This document shows, piece after piece, positions 1-8,438 of a DNA stretch of 64,000 nucleotides; position 1 is the stretch's first letter; each line of letters begins with the position of its first letter. The translations under genes and the position numbers were made by a program. Where the stretch lies: positions 248,001-312,000 of the forward strand of contig JAVBVS010000024.1 in NCBI GenBank assembly GCA_036677805.1, given 5' to 3'. This stretch comes from SIG78 sp036677805. GTDB lineage: Bacteria; Verrucomicrobiota; Lentisphaeria; Victivallales; Victivallaceae. The notes under the pieces are model-generated. The model saw only the letters and a program-made list of their open reading frames with translations, made no database searches and had not been told where the DNA came from.

Positions 1-1
1 G

Positions 2-601
2 GTGGCGATGCTGATTCCGGCCCGGGCGGGCAGCGGGTTCGAACTGCGCGGCACGGCGGAGACGGTGGCACGCTTTACGGTGGCCCCGGACCAGATGGTG
101 GATTATCTGGCGTTGATCGGCGACACCTCCGACGCCATCGCCGGAGTGGCCGGCGTCGGCCCCAAGACCGCGGCCGGAATTCTGCGGGATTGCGGTTCGC
201 TGGACAGTTTCTTCTCCGCTCCGGAACGGATCGCCAATGCCAAATTGCGCGACAAGCTGTTGAACGCGCGCGAGCTGATCGACCGCAACCGGAAGCTGAT
301 CCGACTGCGCGGCGATTGGCCGGGACAGCTGCCGCCAGCGCTGGTGGCCCTGAATAAGCAGGCGCCGGACTGGAGCCGCGTGGCGGCCATTTTTCGCGAA
401 TACGAATTGCGTTCGTTGCTCCGGGAGCTGCCGGCAACGGCGGAACCCGTCCCGGAAGCCGCCGTCCGGACCGAAACGGCTCCGGCGTCGCAGCCGTCGC
501 CGGAAGGCGATCTTTTCAGCTGGCGCCGGGAAGCGCCGGCGGCGGCTGAGGAAGCCAGACCCCTCGATGACGACCCGTTCGCCGGCTGGCCGAAACATTG
601 A
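2..601 (+). CDS. 5'-3' exonuclease (PolA N-terminal/flap nuclease type), 3' part
   Basis: The reading frame enters from outside the window, so only the C-terminal part is seen. Residues about 28-110 resemble the helix-three-turn-helix and arch-proximal part of the 5'-3' exonuclease domain of DNA polymerase I: D-Y-L-A-L-I-G-D-T-S-D followed by G-V-A-G-V-G-P-K-T-A, the metal-binding Asp cluster and the DNA-backbone-binding G-V-G-P-K-T loop. The frame stops at 601 with no 3'-5' exonuclease or polymerase domain, so this is a stand-alone exonuclease rather than full PolA. The last 60 or so residues are rich in Ala, Pro and Glu and look like a disordered tail. The domain call is firm. The role, for example RNA-primer or flap removal, is inferred from the family. 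Confidence 0.8.
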   Translation: MAMLIPARAGSGFELRGTAETVARFTVAPDQMVDYLALIGDTSDAIAGVAGVGPKTAAGILRDCGSLDSFFSAPERIANAKLRDKLLNARELIDRNRKLIRLRGDWPGQLPPALVALNKQAPDWSRVAAIFREYELRSLLRELPATAEPVPEAAVRTETAPASQPSPEGDLFSWRREAPAAAEEARPLDDDPFAGWPKH

Positions 602-622
602 AGTTGCAAAGGAACGATTGTC

Positions 623-1465
623 ATGCGTTTGCAGGTGCTCGGATCCGCCGCCAGCGAGGGTATTCCCGCGCCCTGGTGCGAGTGTCCGATTTGTGATGAA
701 GCGCGGCGGCGCGGCGGCAAGGATATCCGCCGCCGGACCGCTTATTGTCTGGATGACGACACCCTGATCGACTTTGGTCCGGACGCGTTTGCTCAGAGTA
801 TCACGTTCGGCGTCGACTGGCGGCGGATGACCCGGCTGCTTTTCACCCATTCGCATGCCGACCATCTCAATGCGGTGGAGCTGTCGCGGCGGCGGACGCC
901 GCGCTTCGGGTTGATCACCCATCCGCTGAAGGTTTTTGCCAGCGGGGTGGTTTTCGCCGAACTGCGCCGGACCATGGCGCAGGTGGCGGGGACCACTTAT
1001 CTGGAAGACCTGTTGATCGAACCGGTGCTGCTCCAGTCCGGCGAACGCTGGATCGACCGGGGATTGGAGATCATGCCGGTGCGGGCCTCGCATGGCAGTC
1101 TGGGCGAGGAGACCTTCAACTTCATCCTGCGCCAGGGCGACCGGACGGTGCTGATTGCCAATGATACCGGCTGGTGGTGCGATGCCAGCTGGGATACGGT
1201 GCGCAACTACCGGCTCGATCTGGCGATCGTCGAATGTACGCTCGGCTTCGGCACCGAAGCCGAAAAGCATCCCGGGCATCTTGATGTGAAAGGGGCGGAA
1301 GCCTTCCGGGACGAGCTCGTCCGGCTGAACGCGGCGGACAAACACACGGTTTTCGCAGTCAATCACTTCTCCCATCTCGGCGGCGCATTGCAGGATCGGC
1401 TGGAGGCGCATTTTGCGCCGCGCCGGATCGTGACGGCCTATGACGGAATTGTTTTCGATTTCTGA
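623..1465 (+). CDS. MBL-fold metal-dependent hydrolase (PhnP-like)
   Basis: A 280-residue metallo-beta-lactamase-fold protein. The metal-binding signature T-H-S-H-A-D-H lies at about residues 74-80, with further ligand candidates in R-A-S-H-G (about 154), A-N-D-T-G and the late N-H-F-S-H. The N-terminal L-G-S-A-A-S-E-G-I-P and paired cysteines (C-E-C-P-I-C) match the PhnP/phosphoribosyl cyclic phosphate phosphodiesterase branch, where such cysteines bind an extra zinc. No phn genes are nearby, so a phosphonate role is unsupported and the substrate is unknown. It starts 22 bases after the exonuclease gene and is probably co-transcribed with it. The C-terminus ends with A-Y-D-G-I-V-F-D-F, common in this branch. 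Confidence 0.85.
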   Translation: MRLQVLGSAASEGIPAPWCECPICDEARRRGGKDIRRRTAYCLDDDTLIDFGPDAFAQSITFGVDWRRMTRLLFTHSHADHLNAVELSRRRTPRFGLITHPLKVFASGVVFAELRRTMAQVAGTTYLEDLLIEPVLLQSGERWIDRGLEIMPVRASHGSLGEETFNFILRQGDRTVLIANDTGWWCDASWDTVRNYRLDLAIVECTLGFGTEAEKHPGHLDVKGAEAFRDELVRLNAADKHTVFAVNHFSHLGGALQDRLEAHFAPRRIVTAYDGIVFDF

Positions 1466-1475
1466 CCGGCTGGTA

Positions 1476-1504
1476 TTGCAATTCTTTTCGCCTCATGCTA
1501 TAGT
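1476..1504 (+). promoter_or_regulatory. Sigma70-type promoter of the AraC/pseudopilin pair
   Basis: TTGCAA at 1476-1481 and TATAGT at 1499-1504 are separated by 17 bases. The -10 box abuts the first possible ATG of the AraC gene (1505), so a transcript starting near 1511 would favour initiation at the in-frame ATG at 1535. Confidence 0.65.
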
Positions 1505-1534
1505 ATGTCGGAAGCGCGATCACGGTATGGATTT

Positions 1535-2449
1535 ATGCCGAATTTAAGCACCATTTCGATTGAAAAGCAGAAGCATCCGGGCCTGGCGGCGGACAATCCG
1601 TTCGATATTGCCTGGGATTATTGTTATCTGCCCTCTCCGGATTATCTGGGCGACATGCATTATGCACTGCAGATCGGGATTTGTCTGACCGGAGCGGTGG
1701 AGATCGTTTACGACGGTTATTCGCGGATTTGCCGTTCCGGCGACTGCTGGTGGACGATGTGCTGGGAGCCGCATGCCTATCGGGCGCTTGAGCGGCGGAG
1801 TTTCACGGTGGCGATCAATCTTGATCTGAACAGCGTCGGGCAGTGCGACCCGTTCGGTTCCTGCAACTGGCTGCTGCCCTTTGCGTTGCCGCCGGAGCAG
1901 CGCTTCGTCCCGGGGACGGAGGACGCCCGGAGAAAATTCGCCGACGCGGGACGCAAACTGTTTCACTGGCATTTCAAAGGCGGCCGGTTCCGGCGGCAGC
2001 AGAGCTGGCTGCTGATTCACGAACTGCTGCTGGAAGCGCTGGAGGGGTTGTACTCGGTCGATGCCGATGCGGCGGCCCAGGCCCAGGCGATGGGCGGGTA
2101 TTTCCCGCGGCTGCGCCCGGCAATCGAACTGGCGCGTTCGGCGGGCATGACGCCGGTAAGCCTGGCCCAGGCGGCGGCGGCGTGTTCGCTGAGCCCGAGC
2201 CGCTTCAGCGAACTCTTCCGGGATGCATTGGGAATCAGCTTCGGGCAATTTGCGGCGCGGGCGCGGTTGAGTCAGGCGGCGCGGGAGGTGGTGCATTCCG
2301 CATTGACCATCGAGGAGATTGCGACGCGCTGGGGATTTTTCGACAGCAGTCATTTCTGTCATGCATTCAAGAAAATTTATCAATGTTCGCCGTCGGAATT
2401 CCGGCAGCGCAAACGAAACGACATTCAGCCTCAGCCCTCACCGGTCTGA
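1535..2449 (+). CDS. AraC-family transcriptional regulator
   Basis: Transcription factor with an N-terminal cupin-like sensing domain (roughly residues 20-160) and a C-terminal double helix-turn-helix (about the last 100 residues). The second HTH contains I-E-E-I-A-T-R-W-G-F followed by S-S-H-F-C-H-A-F-K-K, the usual AraC signature, and ends in P-S-E-F-R-Q. An ATG at 1505 is in frame and would add ten residues, but it sits directly on the -10 box described at 1476-1504, so 1535 is preferred. The gene is followed after 18 bases by a pseudopilin gene. The pairing suggests that it controls that pilin, a local AraC-pilin arrangement recalled from Lentisphaerota genomes. The inducer is unknown; AraC proteins of this shape usually sense carbohydrates. 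Confidence 0.88.
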   Translation: MPNLSTISIEKQKHPGLAADNPFDIAWDYCYLPSPDYLGDMHYALQIGICLTGAVEIVYDGYSRICRSGDCWWTMCWEPHAYRALERRSFTVAINLDLNSVGQCDPFGSCNWLLPFALPPEQRFVPGTEDARRKFADAGRKLFHWHFKGGRFRRQQSWLLIHELLLEALEGLYSVDADAAAQAQAMGGYFPRLRPAIELARSAGMTPVSLAQAAAACSLSPSRFSELFRDALGISFGQFAARARLSQAAREVVHSALTIEEIATRWGFFDSSHFCHAFKKIYQCSPSEFRQRKRNDIQPQPSPV

Positions 2450-2467
2450 AAAGGAAAGGATTGGCCC

Positions 2468-3124
2468 ATGAAACGGAAAACTTCGCCGCCCCACACCCTC
2501 TTTACCCTGATTGAACTCCTGGTCGTGATCGCAATTATCGGGATTCTGGCGGCATTGCTGCTGCCGGCGCTGAGCGAAGCGCGCAATTCGGCGGTGGCGA
2601 TCCGCTGCGTGAGCAACATGCGCCAGATCGGAGTGATGCTCAATTTGTATGCCGACACCAGCAAGGGATGGCTGCCGCTGGCGGATATGGCGCCGGAGTG
2701 GGGCACCGAGCTGGGATGGACCAATCTGCTGCGCATGACGCAGGGCGCCGAAAAGAATATTTTTCACTGCTCGCGCGATTCGCGGCGGGAATTCTCCTAC
2801 TCGCTGAATTGCCGCGAGCCTTACCAGCGGCGGAACAACACCTTCACCAGCTGGAATCAGCTCTGGTTTGACCGGACCAGCACCGGGTCCAGTTCGATCA
2901 TTCTGATCGAAGAGAGCGATACCGAAATGTTCACCGTAACCGATTCGGATCAGGACAATTACACTCAGGATACCGAGCCGAAAGACCCGGACCGTCACAA
3001 TGGTTTCGCCGTGACCTTCGGCGACGGCCATGCCGAAAAACTCAAGCAGTACGATTTTTCGGCCATCAGCTACTACTCCGATCGCTTCTCCAAGTGGATG
3101 GACAGCAACCCCTATCAATATTGA
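2468..3124 (+). CDS. Type II secretion-type pseudopilin (H-X-DG class)
   Basis: A 218-residue protein with a class III prepilin signal: a short basic leader followed by F-T-L-I-E-L-L-V-V-I-A-I-I-G-I-L-A. Glu at +5 and the hydrophobic helix (about residues 12-35) drive assembly into a pseudopilus; P-A-L-S-E-A-R follows the helix as in the planctomycete/lentisphaeral family. Near the C-terminus His-N-G-F-A-V-T-F-G-Asp-Gly is a near match, one residue shorter, to the processing-associated H-X9-DG motif. The residue before the cleavage site is Leu, not the usual Gly. An SD (AAAGGA) precedes the ATG. The gene lies 18 bases behind the AraC gene and ends just before a strong bidirectional terminator, so the pair forms a closed two-gene unit. 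Confidence 0.9.
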   Translation: MKRKTSPPHTLFTLIELLVVIAIIGILAALLLPALSEARNSAVAIRCVSNMRQIGVMLNLYADTSKGWLPLADMAPEWGTELGWTNLLRMTQGAEKNIFHCSRDSRREFSYSLNCREPYQRRNNTFTSWNQLWFDRTSTGSSSIILIEESDTEMFTVTDSDQDNYTQDTEPKDPDRHNGFAVTFGDGHAEKLKQYDFSAISYYSDRFSKWMDSNPYQY

Positions 3125-3283
3125 TGGTTGGATTCGGCGGTCATGGCGGCGCATTCGTCAGCGACCGCCGTCACTGACGGCGCCGGACGGGAGCGGCTTC
3201 CGCGCCGGAGTCGGAAACCGTCAACCCCCTCCCGGCGGGAAGGGCTCCGGCCCGAAGGCCGGTCCGATTCACCGCAGGACGAC

Positions 3284-3321
3284 AAACAAAGAGCCGGAAC
3301 GAAAGTTCCGGCTCTTTGTTT
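3284..3321. terminator. Bidirectional intrinsic terminator
   Basis: A perfect 17-bp stem (3284-3300 with 3305-3321) closes on a GAAA tetraloop, with T-rich sequence on both strands. It separates the AraC/pseudopilin pair from the convergent pseudopilin operon and can serve both. Confidence 0.9.
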
Positions 3322-3348
3322 TGAGTAAGTGACGGAAGCGGTCTGCGA

Positions 3349-6072
3349 TCACAGTTCGCTGATGGTGTAGCTTTCGATTTCCACCATCTTGAAGGTGCAC
3401 TTTTCGTCGTGCAGTCCATTCTGGCAATTAACCGTGCCTTCGCAGTGGTCGATTTCGCGGCGCAGCCGCGCCACCAGATAGGATTCCGCCGTGATCTGGT
3501 CGAAGTCGGTTTCGAAACTGCCGCCGAAAACGCAGTTCGCTTCACGTTTGGTGCCGTCGGCATCATATTTGACGAACTTGGCGCCGGAGGCGCTGCCCAC
3601 ATCTTTGATCGCCTGGCCGACGGCGAAGACCGTGAAGTATTCATAGGTGTCGCCGCAACGGGTCAGCGGCACGATCTTGGCCGTCAGCTCTTCCAGATGG
3701 GCATCCAGCGGATCCTTGCCCTGGTAAGGCGACTGGGTTCCGTTCAGCGCCCAGTCGGTAATCACGTTGGCCAACATGCCGCGATGGATGTAGCGCTGGT
3801 AAACTGCGGCATCGCTGGCCGCCGGGTCGCCGCCGGAGCCGACTTTGTAACACTTGTTGGCGATCCAGCTTCTCAACTGGGCCGCCGCCGCCGCGGTCAG
3901 GTCGGTTCCCAGCGTGGCGTCCAGGACGTTCGATGCATTCCAGATATTGTCTTCCAACGGGCAGTATTTCAAACTTTCCGTCAGTACGCCGAACGCGCTC
4001 GCGTTCTGGGCCGGGGTGTTGATATTGAATTTATGGGCTTCATTGTCGGAGATGATTTTCACCTTGTCCAGCAGCCGGGCGTCATCCTTGTAGGACCCGG
4101 CGTTGCTGCTGTAGCCGGTGCCGTGAGGATCGAGCGTGCTTTTGAGATTGATCGTCTTCCAGGGCTCGCCGCGGTGGATCAGGCCCAGCTCCCAGATCGA
4201 TTCCATCGATGCGTTGCGGATGTAAGCGGTGGACAGTTTGACCGGATCGCTGTCCGATTCAAGGTCCATGGAGGCGTCCGGATCGGTGTTTTTGGCATCG
4301 GCGTTGCTGTTTTTGCTGCCCGCATTGGGTACCGCCACCATGGACATGGCCACCGGCATGGTTCCGAAAGCACGTTGCCAGTCCGAAAAGTCAAGATTGC
4401 AGCGCGGATCGTTGGCTTCGAAATCGACATAGCCGGTGACTGTTTTATTTTCGGCGGAGCCCGAAAACTTTTCGCTGAACATCGTCTGTTCCGGGATGGT
4501 GAATCCGCTGCCGTTTACGAAATCGACATTGCCCGTCGGCGCGGCCAAACCCCATTTCAGAACGGCGCGCTCGAATCCGAATTCCTTGAGCACAATCACC
4601 ACTTCGATTTCCGGATAGGTCACAGCCCCGGAAGGAACGGTGGTCGTCGCCGCATAGGCCGGCGGCGTCACGGTCAGAAAATCACCTGCCGGCAATGTCA
4701 TGGTGACATAGCCGCGGGCGGGAACCGCCGAGGCGTTGGCGTTGCTGGTTACGGTGCTGACCGTCGGTGAAGCCGCGCCGCCTTTGGTCAAATGAAGCAT
4801 TGCAGGCGAACCGGGAAGGGGACTGCCATCCTTTGTCACCCGGACTTCGAGGCCGAGATTGACATCTTTGTAGGTGACTTCGCCGAAACCGAGCGTTTTG
4901 TCGTAAATATTGATGAGTTCGCTCAACATATCGGCTTGGAAATGGATGGTGACTGCCTGGTCGATTTTGGTGGTGCCATCGCCCAGATCAGTAGTCGAAA
5001 CCGTATAATTCACCACCGCTTCGATGCCGGCGGCGATCTGGTTCAGATAGGGCGTCATTTCGTTGCCGGTATAGGTCGGAGTGCCGCCGCTCGCCCAGCT
5101 GGCAGGATCGACGTTGGAAGTCGGCGTATCGTCACTATCGATGTAGTCGACCAGATTGGCCGCCACCTGATCGCGGACCGTCGCGGGTTTGAGATCATTG
5201 AACAGCGTCTGGGCCTGAGCCAAGGTCACGCCGCTGTTCAGCGGCAGCCGGTCATTGCCCTGCTGGGGCTGCTCGGCGGAGCCGTTGGCCTTTTCCCGAA
5301 CCTTGGGCTGATCGGTGGTGAAGTAGAAGTTGACCACCTCTTTGCCGTCGACCGTCTGGCTGTCGAACTCCTTTTTGACTTCGGTAAAATCGAAATCGCT
5401 GCTCTGGTAGATGCCTTTGCGCCCGGTCAGCAGGTCCAGCGAAAGCCAGCCGGCCGGAACGCCTGCTTTGGTATTGGTCAGAAATTTCAGCCCGGCCAGC
5501 GGCAGTTCATCATAGTTCTGGCCTACCCGGCTGCCGCTGGCATCAAGCAGCGTCGGATCAATACCGAGGTTGGGAATGACCGCATAGGCGAAGCGTCCGG
5601 TCAACCGGCCGTTGGCGGTCAGATAGACCCACTGCGGATAATCCACCGCGAGGCCGCCCGGGAACCAGTTTTCGGTATTGACATAATTTTCCATCAGCGG
5701 CTGAAGCGCTTTGAAGGCATCGCTTTCGGTGGAGCTTTTGTCGCCGTCGGCCAGGACCCCCGCGGTGGTGCCGAAGGAAACCAGCGGCGCCAGTAATTTC
5801 GGATGGGAGGCATCCGGCCGGTAGCGGAACCAGGCCAGATCGTCGGCATAGGCCGTCAACTGCGACTCCGCCCGGATCAGGGCGCTGCGCGCCGCCAGCT
5901 TGGATGCCACCTGGCTGCTCTGGTTGTAAGCGATGCGCTGTTCCAGAATGCTCGACGCCAGAAAACCGATCAGCATCACCAGCAGCAGCGCCAATACCGC
6001 CAGCGCGAAAATCAACGCCACGCCTTCTTCGGGGGCGCGCCGGATCACAGCGTATTTCTCTTTCGTCATCAT
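3349..6072 (-). CDS. Large GspK/PilX-like minor pseudopilin
   Basis: A 907-residue protein with one N-terminal hydrophobic helix (about residues 16-40) preceded by E-E-G and starting V-A-L-I-F. Like GspK it has Gly before the predicted cleavage site and no Glu at +5. GspK caps the pseudopilus tip in type II secretion. The order in this operon (G-, H-, I-, J-like, then this gene) and the 4-base ATGA overlap with the J-like gene support the assignment. It is far larger than usual GspK proteins (roughly 300-350 residues); the extra part is Asp/Asn/Thr-rich and beta-strand-like. A helix-rich stretch (about residues 685-770) with N-I-N-T-P-A-Q-N resembles the GspK core. PilX-type pilus protein is the alternative. 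Confidence 0.75.
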   Translation of the reverse strand: MMTKEKYAVIRRAPEEGVALIFALAVLALLLVMLIGFLASSILEQRIAYNQSSQVASKLAARSALIRAESQLTAYADDLAWFRYRPDASHPKLLAPLVSFGTTAGVLADGDKSSTESDAFKALQPLMENYVNTENWFPGGLAVDYPQWVYLTANGRLTGRFAYAVIPNLGIDPTLLDASGSRVGQNYDELPLAGLKFLTNTKAGVPAGWLSLDLLTGRKGIYQSSDFDFTEVKKEFDSQTVDGKEVVNFYFTTDQPKVREKANGSAEQPQQGNDRLPLNSGVTLAQAQTLFNDLKPATVRDQVAANLVDYIDSDDTPTSNVDPASWASGGTPTYTGNEMTPYLNQIAAGIEAVVNYTVSTTDLGDGTTKIDQAVTIHFQADMLSELINIYDKTLGFGEVTYKDVNLGLEVRVTKDGSPLPGSPAMLHLTKGGAASPTVSTVTSNANASAVPARGYVTMTLPAGDFLTVTPPAYAATTTVPSGAVTYPEIEVVIVLKEFGFERAVLKWGLAAPTGNVDFVNGSGFTIPEQTMFSEKFSGSAENKTVTGYVDFEANDPRCNLDFSDWQRAFGTMPVAMSMVAVPNAGSKNSNADAKNTDPDASMDLESDSDPVKLSTAYIRNASMESIWELGLIHRGEPWKTINLKSTLDPHGTGYSSNAGSYKDDARLLDKVKIISDNEAHKFNINTPAQNASAFGVLTESLKYCPLEDNIWNASNVLDATLGTDLTAAAAAQLRSWIANKCYKVGSGGDPAASDAAVYQRYIHRGMLANVITDWALNGTQSPYQGKDPLDAHLEELTAKIVPLTRCGDTYEYFTVFAVGQAIKDVGSASGAKFVKYDADGTKREANCVFGGSFETDFDQITAESYLVARLRREIDHCEGTVNCQNGLHDEKCTFKMVEIESYTISEL

Positions 6073-7043
6073 TCTTGCACTTCCTTGATTGCAACGGTTT
6101 TCCGGAAGGTCCGCGCATACTTGAATACAAAATCATTGCGTTCGCGGGTGATGGCGTCGCGAGCCGCCCCCGAAGCCGCCTGTTCCCGGAGGCAGATTGC
6201 GCGCAGTTCCGCAATCCGTTTCGGCGGCATTACCGTCAGTACAATCTGGATGGTATCGATGCCGACGGCGCCCTTCAGATCGGTCTGCCCTTCGCCATTG
6301 TCGTTGATTTCCATTACCACGACCCGGTCGCCGTTTCGGTTCACCAGATCCGCCGGATAGCGCTTGTCGTTCCAGACGGTGTCGCCGGTGCGTTTGATCT
6401 GGGCGTAGACCCGGAAATCAAGCACTCCGGTAATCAGTTCCTCGGGCGTCTCCTGAACGTTATTCGGATTGGCGGCCAGGTGAAATATCTCCGGCATGGT
6501 GGTCGATGAAGTCCGGCCGGGGAAATTGTATTCGCTTTCATGATCATCCACGCAACTGCGCAGCAAGGTGCCGTCGCCCGACACCAGAGTCGACCAGTCC
6601 GCCCCGTCCCGGGTCGGCGGCAGAAAGTAGTAGTCGACTTCGCAGATATCGGATTTGGCCGAGGAATCGCGTCCCGCTCCGGTCCGGGTAATCATGTGAA
6701 GCGCAACGGTGTAGGCGCCCGGTGTGCCGTCGACTTTGGCATAGGAGTTATAGGCGTAGATTTTTTTGGCGGTGTCGATGTCGTAGGCTTCCAGCCACAG
6801 CGGCGCGGTAATGGCGTCGGTCCCGGCCGCGCTGGTATTCTGATAAACGATGTTTTCGAGGTCTTCGGAAATGATGGAGAGCGCGGTCTTGGCGTCGGCG
6901 TAAAGCCGCGCCTGTTCTTCGCCCGCGCTCCAGAAATCGCCGGTCAGGACGAAGATGCGCAGCAGCACCACCGAGAGCACCACCAGCAGCGCGATGGAAA
7001 TCAGGAGCTCGAAGAGCGTAAAATCATGACGTCTGAATTTCAT
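6069..7043 (-). CDS. GspJ-like pseudopilin
   Basis: A 324-residue protein with the prepilin signal F-T-L-F-E-L-L-I-S-I-A at residues 8-18, followed by a hydrophobic helix and a periplasmic domain starting with a long helix (A-G-E-E-Q-A-R-L-Y-A-D-A-K-T-A-L). Such E-x-x-R-x-Y/L-x-x-x-A-L-x-x-I-x-x-D-L patterns are typical of PulJ/GspJ, a minor tip pseudopilin. The residue at -1 is Asp, not Gly. A GGAG Shine-Dalgarno lies upstream of the ATG; the gene starts 3 bases after the I-like gene ends and overlaps the K-like gene by 4 bases, indicating translational coupling. The family call comes from domain layout and operon order, so J versus another minor pilin is not certain. Confidence 0.78.
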   Translation of the reverse strand: MKFRRHDFTLFELLISIALLVVLSVVLLRIFVLTGDFWSAGEEQARLYADAKTALSIISEDLENIVYQNTSAAGTDAITAPLWLEAYDIDTAKKIYAYNSYAKVDGTPGAYTVALHMITRTGAGRDSSAKSDICEVDYYFLPPTRDGADWSTLVSGDGTLLRSCVDDHESEYNFPGRTSSTTMPEIFHLAANPNNVQETPEELITGVLDFRVYAQIKRTGDTVWNDKRYPADLVNRNGDRVVVMEINDNGEGQTDLKGAVGIDTIQIVLTVMPPKRIAELRAICLREQAASGAARDAITRERNDFVFKYARTFRKTVAIKEVQE

Positions 7044-7046
7044 GGG

Positions 7047-7799
7047 CTATTCTCCGACTTCGAAACTGTAGTAGCGTTTGGTGCGCTCTGCATAGGGCAG
7101 CGACAGCGGGAAAGAGAGCTCCATGCAGACCACCGCGCCCTTGAATGGGTCGGTGCCCGAGGCGCTCAGCGGAACTTCTTCGACCTCAAGTTCGTAGTGG
7201 CTCTCGCAGCCTTTGTCGAAGCAGTCGTGAGTTCCGGCCGCCTGGTGCTGAATGCGGACGCGTTCGTAATTGCGCGGCCGTTTCCAGGTCCGGAGCATGC
7301 CGGTGAAATCGACTCGGTAATTGGCTTCGGAATCGCCGTCGACATCATCCTCGTACTTGTCGCCCATCACAATCAGATAGACGCTTTTCTGGTCATCGCT
7401 GGAGCCATCCTTGAGCTTGAAGACGCCGGCGGTGTTGGTCCGGGTGAAGTCGTCGCTGAGGGGACTGGACGCCATGTTCAAAGAAAGGTCGTTGTACTCC
7501 ACCAGTTTAGGATAGGAATTCATAATCAGCTTGTCGGTGTCGCCGTCGGACACGAAACTGTCGATGAAGTTTTTTTCCGCGGTGTCGTCGGCGCATTCCG
7601 GCTTGATGGCCGCCGCGCCGTTGCGTTGGAGATAATTGCCCATCTGATCGACGATTTCGGAGGCGTAGCTTTCAAAGCCCGCCGCACGCGTAGCCGTGAG
7701 GCCTTTGGGCAGCATGCCGAGGATCACCACTACACCGAATGCGATCACCGCCACGGTCAGGATGATTTCAATCAGATTGAATCGGTAACGCGTTTTCAT
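7047..7799 (-). CDS. GspI/PilV-like pseudopilin
   Basis: A 250-residue protein starting M-K-T-R-Y-R and then F-N-L-I-E-I-I-L-T-V-A-V-I-A-F-G, a prepilin signal with Glu+5 and Arg at -1. The ATG at 7799 is chosen because it gives this signal and shares one base with the stop codon of the preceding gene (TGATG coupling). An upstream extension in the same frame to 8015 only reads antisense-like Arg-rich sequence inside the neighbouring gene and is rejected. Position in the operon and the hydrophobic helix containing V-V-I-L-G-M-L-P-K-G-L resemble GspI or PilV-type minor pseudopilins. The C-terminal domain, after about residue 60, has no motif I can name. Confidence 0.78.
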   Translation of the reverse strand: MKTRYRFNLIEIILTVAVIAFGVVVILGMLPKGLTATRAAGFESYASEIVDQMGNYLQRNGAAAIKPECADDTAEKNFIDSFVSDGDTDKLIMNSYPKLVEYNDLSLNMASSPLSDDFTRTNTAGVFKLKDGSSDDQKSVYLIVMGDKYEDDVDGDSEANYRVDFTGMLRTWKRPRNYERVRIQHQAAGTHDCFDKGCESHYELEVEEVPLSASGTDPFKGAVVCMELSFPLSLPYAERTKRYYSFEVGE

Positions 7800-8410
7800 C
7801 AGTCGTTTACCTCGTAATAGGTTGCGGTGCTGCGGCCGGTGAATGAGTTGACCTCGAATTTGAAATAAGGTTCCCCCCGATAGGCCCCGGTCTGAATCGG
7901 GCCGGTCTTGCGGTCGCCGGCGGTGACGTAAAAGGGGACGGTTGCGCTCCCGCTGACCACGCGCCCCTTGGCGTCGAAGGCGATGTCCTGGGGCGCCGCG
8001 TTGGAAAACACGCATTGGGGGTCACTGCCCGAAGTCCGTACGGCAAAAACCACGCCGCCGGGAAGCGTTACCCACTCCTCATCGGGCACGAAGTTTTCGG
8101 TGGCGGCCTTGGTCCCGTTTTTGTTATCGTCGTAGAACAGGCGGCAGCCGTAGCGGTAATAATCTTCCCCCGAAGAGGCGAAATGGACTCCGACCGGCTT
8201 GCGTTCGGCCACTGCCTTGGCCCGCGCCAGATTGAGCTGGGCGTTGACCATGCGTGCGGCGCTCTTGAGTTTGACCTGCGGGCCGGAATTCAGCCAGGCC
8301 GCGGTTATCATCGCCAGGATGATCATGAATACCGCCACTACCATCATCATCTCCACGATGGTGTAATGGCGCCGTCGGCTGCGGTTCGATAAAGAAAAAT
8401 GTGTATGCAT
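7799..8410 (-). CDS. GspH/FimT-like pseudopilin
   Basis: A 203-residue protein with a 14-residue basic leader (M-H-T-H-F-S-L...R-R-R-H) followed by Y-T-I-V-E-M-M-M-V-V-A-V-F-M, a prepilin signal with Tyr at +1, Glu at +5 and His at -1. The segment after the helix, A-A-R-M-V-N-A-Q-L-N-L-A-R-A-K-A-V-A-E, is the classic GspH/FimT pattern (x-L-x-x-A-R-x-x-A-x-x), and the beta-rich C-terminal domain fits. The start at 8410 is preferred over an in-frame GTG or longer frame at 8494, because a GGAG ribosome-binding site sits just upstream and the prepilin leader is then of normal length. It lies 28 bases downstream of the G-like gene. Confidence 0.8.
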   Translation of the reverse strand: MHTHFSLSNRSRRRHYTIVEMMMVVAVFMIILAMITAAWLNSGPQVKLKSAARMVNAQLNLARAKAVAERKPVGVHFASSGEDYYRYGCRLFYDDNKNGTKAATENFVPDEEWVTLPGGVVFAVRTSGSDPQCVFSNAAPQDIAFDAKGRVVSGSATVPFYVTAGDRKTGPIQTGAYRGEPYFKFEVNSFTGRSTATYYEVND

Positions 8411-8438
8411 GCTTTTTACTCCGTCGGGCGCGGTCCGT

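Noticed and set aside
7047..8015. Longer frame for the GspI-like gene
   Set aside because: The first 72 codons are Arg-rich shadow sequence of the GspH-like gene; the prepilin signal starts at the ATG at 7799.
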